Made by a program: the position numbers and the translations under genes. Source: Glacieibacterium sp038210595 (GTDB lineage Bacteria; Pseudomonadota; Alphaproteobacteria; Sphingomonadales; Sphingomonadaceae). Taken from it: DNA of 64,000 nt. The notes under the pieces are model-generated. The model was not told the DNA's origin. It saw only the letters and a program-made list of their open reading frames with translations, and ran no database searches. The stretch spans positions 1 to 64,000 of the forward strand of contig JBBQWN010000006.1 in NCBI GenBank assembly GCA_038210595.1, given 5' to 3'. Shown piece by piece: positions 63,072 through 64,000 of this stretch (the stretch's first letter is position 1; each line of letters begins with the position of its first letter).

Positions 63072-64000
63072 ATGCGGCCGTTCATCGATATCATGCGGAC
63101 CATGCTCGTGTCGGGCGTTTCGGCGACCGCACTGATCGCCAGCGCCGCGTCGGCGCAGTCACAGCCTCCCGGCAACACGACCGGTGCGACCAATGCGCCG
63201 CCCAGCGCCGCCGCTGTCGAGGATCGCTCAGGCGGGATCGACGAGATCATCGTCACCGCCCAGCGCCAGTCGCAGAGCCTGCAGGACGTGCCGATCGCGG
63301 TCAGCGCCTTCACCGCCGAGGCGCTTCAGAAGCAGCAGATCAACAACGCGTCCGATCTGCAGTTGTCGCTGCCGAACATCACCTTCACCAAGAGCAATTT
63401 CACGGGTTCGAGCTTCACCATCCGCGGCATCGGCGATCTGTGCGTCGGCGGCACCTGCGACAGTGCCACTGCGATCCACTCGAACGACCTGCCGCTGTTC
63501 GGCACCCGCCTGTTCGAAACCGAATATTTCGACCTCGAGCGCGTCGAGGTGCTCCGCGGTCCGCAGGGCACGCTGTTCGGCCGTAACGCCACCTCGGGCG
63601 TCATCAATTTCATCACGGCCAAGCCCGACCTGAAGGCGTTCCACGTCGGTGTCGAGGGCGAGTACGGCAACTACAACGAGTACAAGGCGAAGGGCTTTGT
63701 GAACGTGCCGATCACCGATACGCTCGGGGTCCGGGTCGCGGCCTTCTATCTCAACCGCGACGGCTATACGAAGAACATTTACAACGGCGACAAGCTCGAC
63801 GGCCGCGACGAATATGCGGTGCGCGGCTCGCTGCGCTGGAAGCCCACCGACAATACGACGGTCGACCTGATGGGCTATTATTTCCGCGAGAAGGACAACC
63901 GGCTGCGCATCCAGAAGCAGCTCTGCCAGCGTGACGAGACGGTCGCCAACGGCGGCACAGGCGGCGTGCTGGGCTGCCTGCCCGGCGGGCGCCCTTACGA
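63072..64000 (+). CDS. TonB-dependent receptor (5' part, continues beyond the window)
   Basis: The first 309 residues of an outer-membrane receptor, open to the end of the window. Signal peptide with VSGVSATALIASAASAQS, TonB box and plug start IDEIIVTAQRQSQSLQDVP, ASDLQLSLPNITF, LERVEVLRGPQGTLFGRNAT and GVINFITAKP, then first barrel strands (VEGEYGNYNEYKAKGFVN). It belongs to a different receptor subgroup from the 6243-9239 protein (IVTAQ type rather than GSRI type). Substrate unknown. The upstream 62876-63071 gap shows no gene. Confidence 0.9.
   Translation, partial: MRPFIDIMRTMLVSGVSATALIASAASAQSQPPGNTTGATNAPPSAAAVEDRSGGIDEIIVTAQRQSQSLQDVPIAVSAFTAEALQKQQINNASDLQLSLPNITFTKSNFTGSSFTIRGIGDLCVGGTCDSATAIHSNDLPLFGTRLFETEYFDLERVEVLRGPQGTLFGRNATSGVINFITAKPDLKAFHVGVEGEYGNYNEYKAKGFVNVPITDTLGVRVAAFYLNRDGYTKNIYNGDKLDGRDEYAVRGSLRWKPTDNTTVDLMGYYFREKDNRLRIQKQLCQRDETVANGGTGGVLGCLPGGRPY

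Overview
The window reads as a continuous stretch of chromosome from a high-GC alphaproteobacterium, most likely Sphingomonadales. That placement is inferred from gene content: large TonB-dependent receptors, SapC, a PEP-CTERM protein, DUF1192, DUF2093 and DUF1013/TrcR proteins, a TorF-type porin and a CC_3452-like small protein. It rests on recognised families, not on a database search. No rRNA, integrase, transposase or CRISPR array is visible. One tRNA gene (tRNA-Val, anticodon GAC) is present.

Layout. 137-4346: malate synthase and the ClpB disaggregase. 4363-12707: a TonB-dependent receptor surrounded by four different Fe(II)/2-oxoglutarate oxygenase genes, two of them with TPR domains. 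The last three oxygenase genes lie at the 3' end of a leftward gene string xseA-DUF2093-M23 peptidase. 15201-17503: purD and a phosphotransferase. 17500-20382: a PAS/GGDEF/degenerate-EAL signalling protein. 20592-22831: a beta-helix protein coupled to a diheme cytochrome-like protein. 22898-27529: a MarR regulator with a palindromic operator candidate, followed by thioesterase, oxidoreductases, an acetyltransferase and two isomerase-like proteins. 27607-32810: Bax-inhibitor-type membrane protein, a YbbA/YbbP-type ABC system divergent from a SGNH esterase, and ThpR. 32859-37196: an MFS transporter/SDR pair and the glnB-glnA nitrogen operon behind a candidate sigma-54 promoter.

37208-38679 is the most anomalous part. 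It holds an AT-richer gene for a cytoplasmic trypsin-like protease between two roughly 170-bp inverted copies of a structured repeat, inserted between glnA and a TorF-type porin gene. 39842-48370: parE, trcR, kynU-kynA, an AT-rich GFA-family gene next to a third copy of part of the repeat, a quinone oxidoreductase, and a translationally coupled class IV aminotransferase/sulfotransferase-like pair in which the aminotransferase lacks the usual PLP lysine. 48474-57067: paired acyl-CoA dehydrogenases, PEP-CTERM protein, ClpA, a host-attachment family protein, two alpha/beta hydrolases and a phasin. 57074-64000: tRNA-Val, N-formylglutamate amidohydrolase, a YceI/cytochrome b561/YceI operon, SapC, a glycolate-oxidase-type flavoprotein, a secreted small protein and the first part of a second TonB-dependent receptor that runs off the window.

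Most genes are core metabolism or housekeeping. The parts that may hold something less described are the receptor/oxygenase cluster, the repeat-flanked protease, and the aminotransferase/sulfotransferase pair. Starts were chosen by ribosome-binding sequence, overlap with the upstream gene and family length; several are GTG or TTG.
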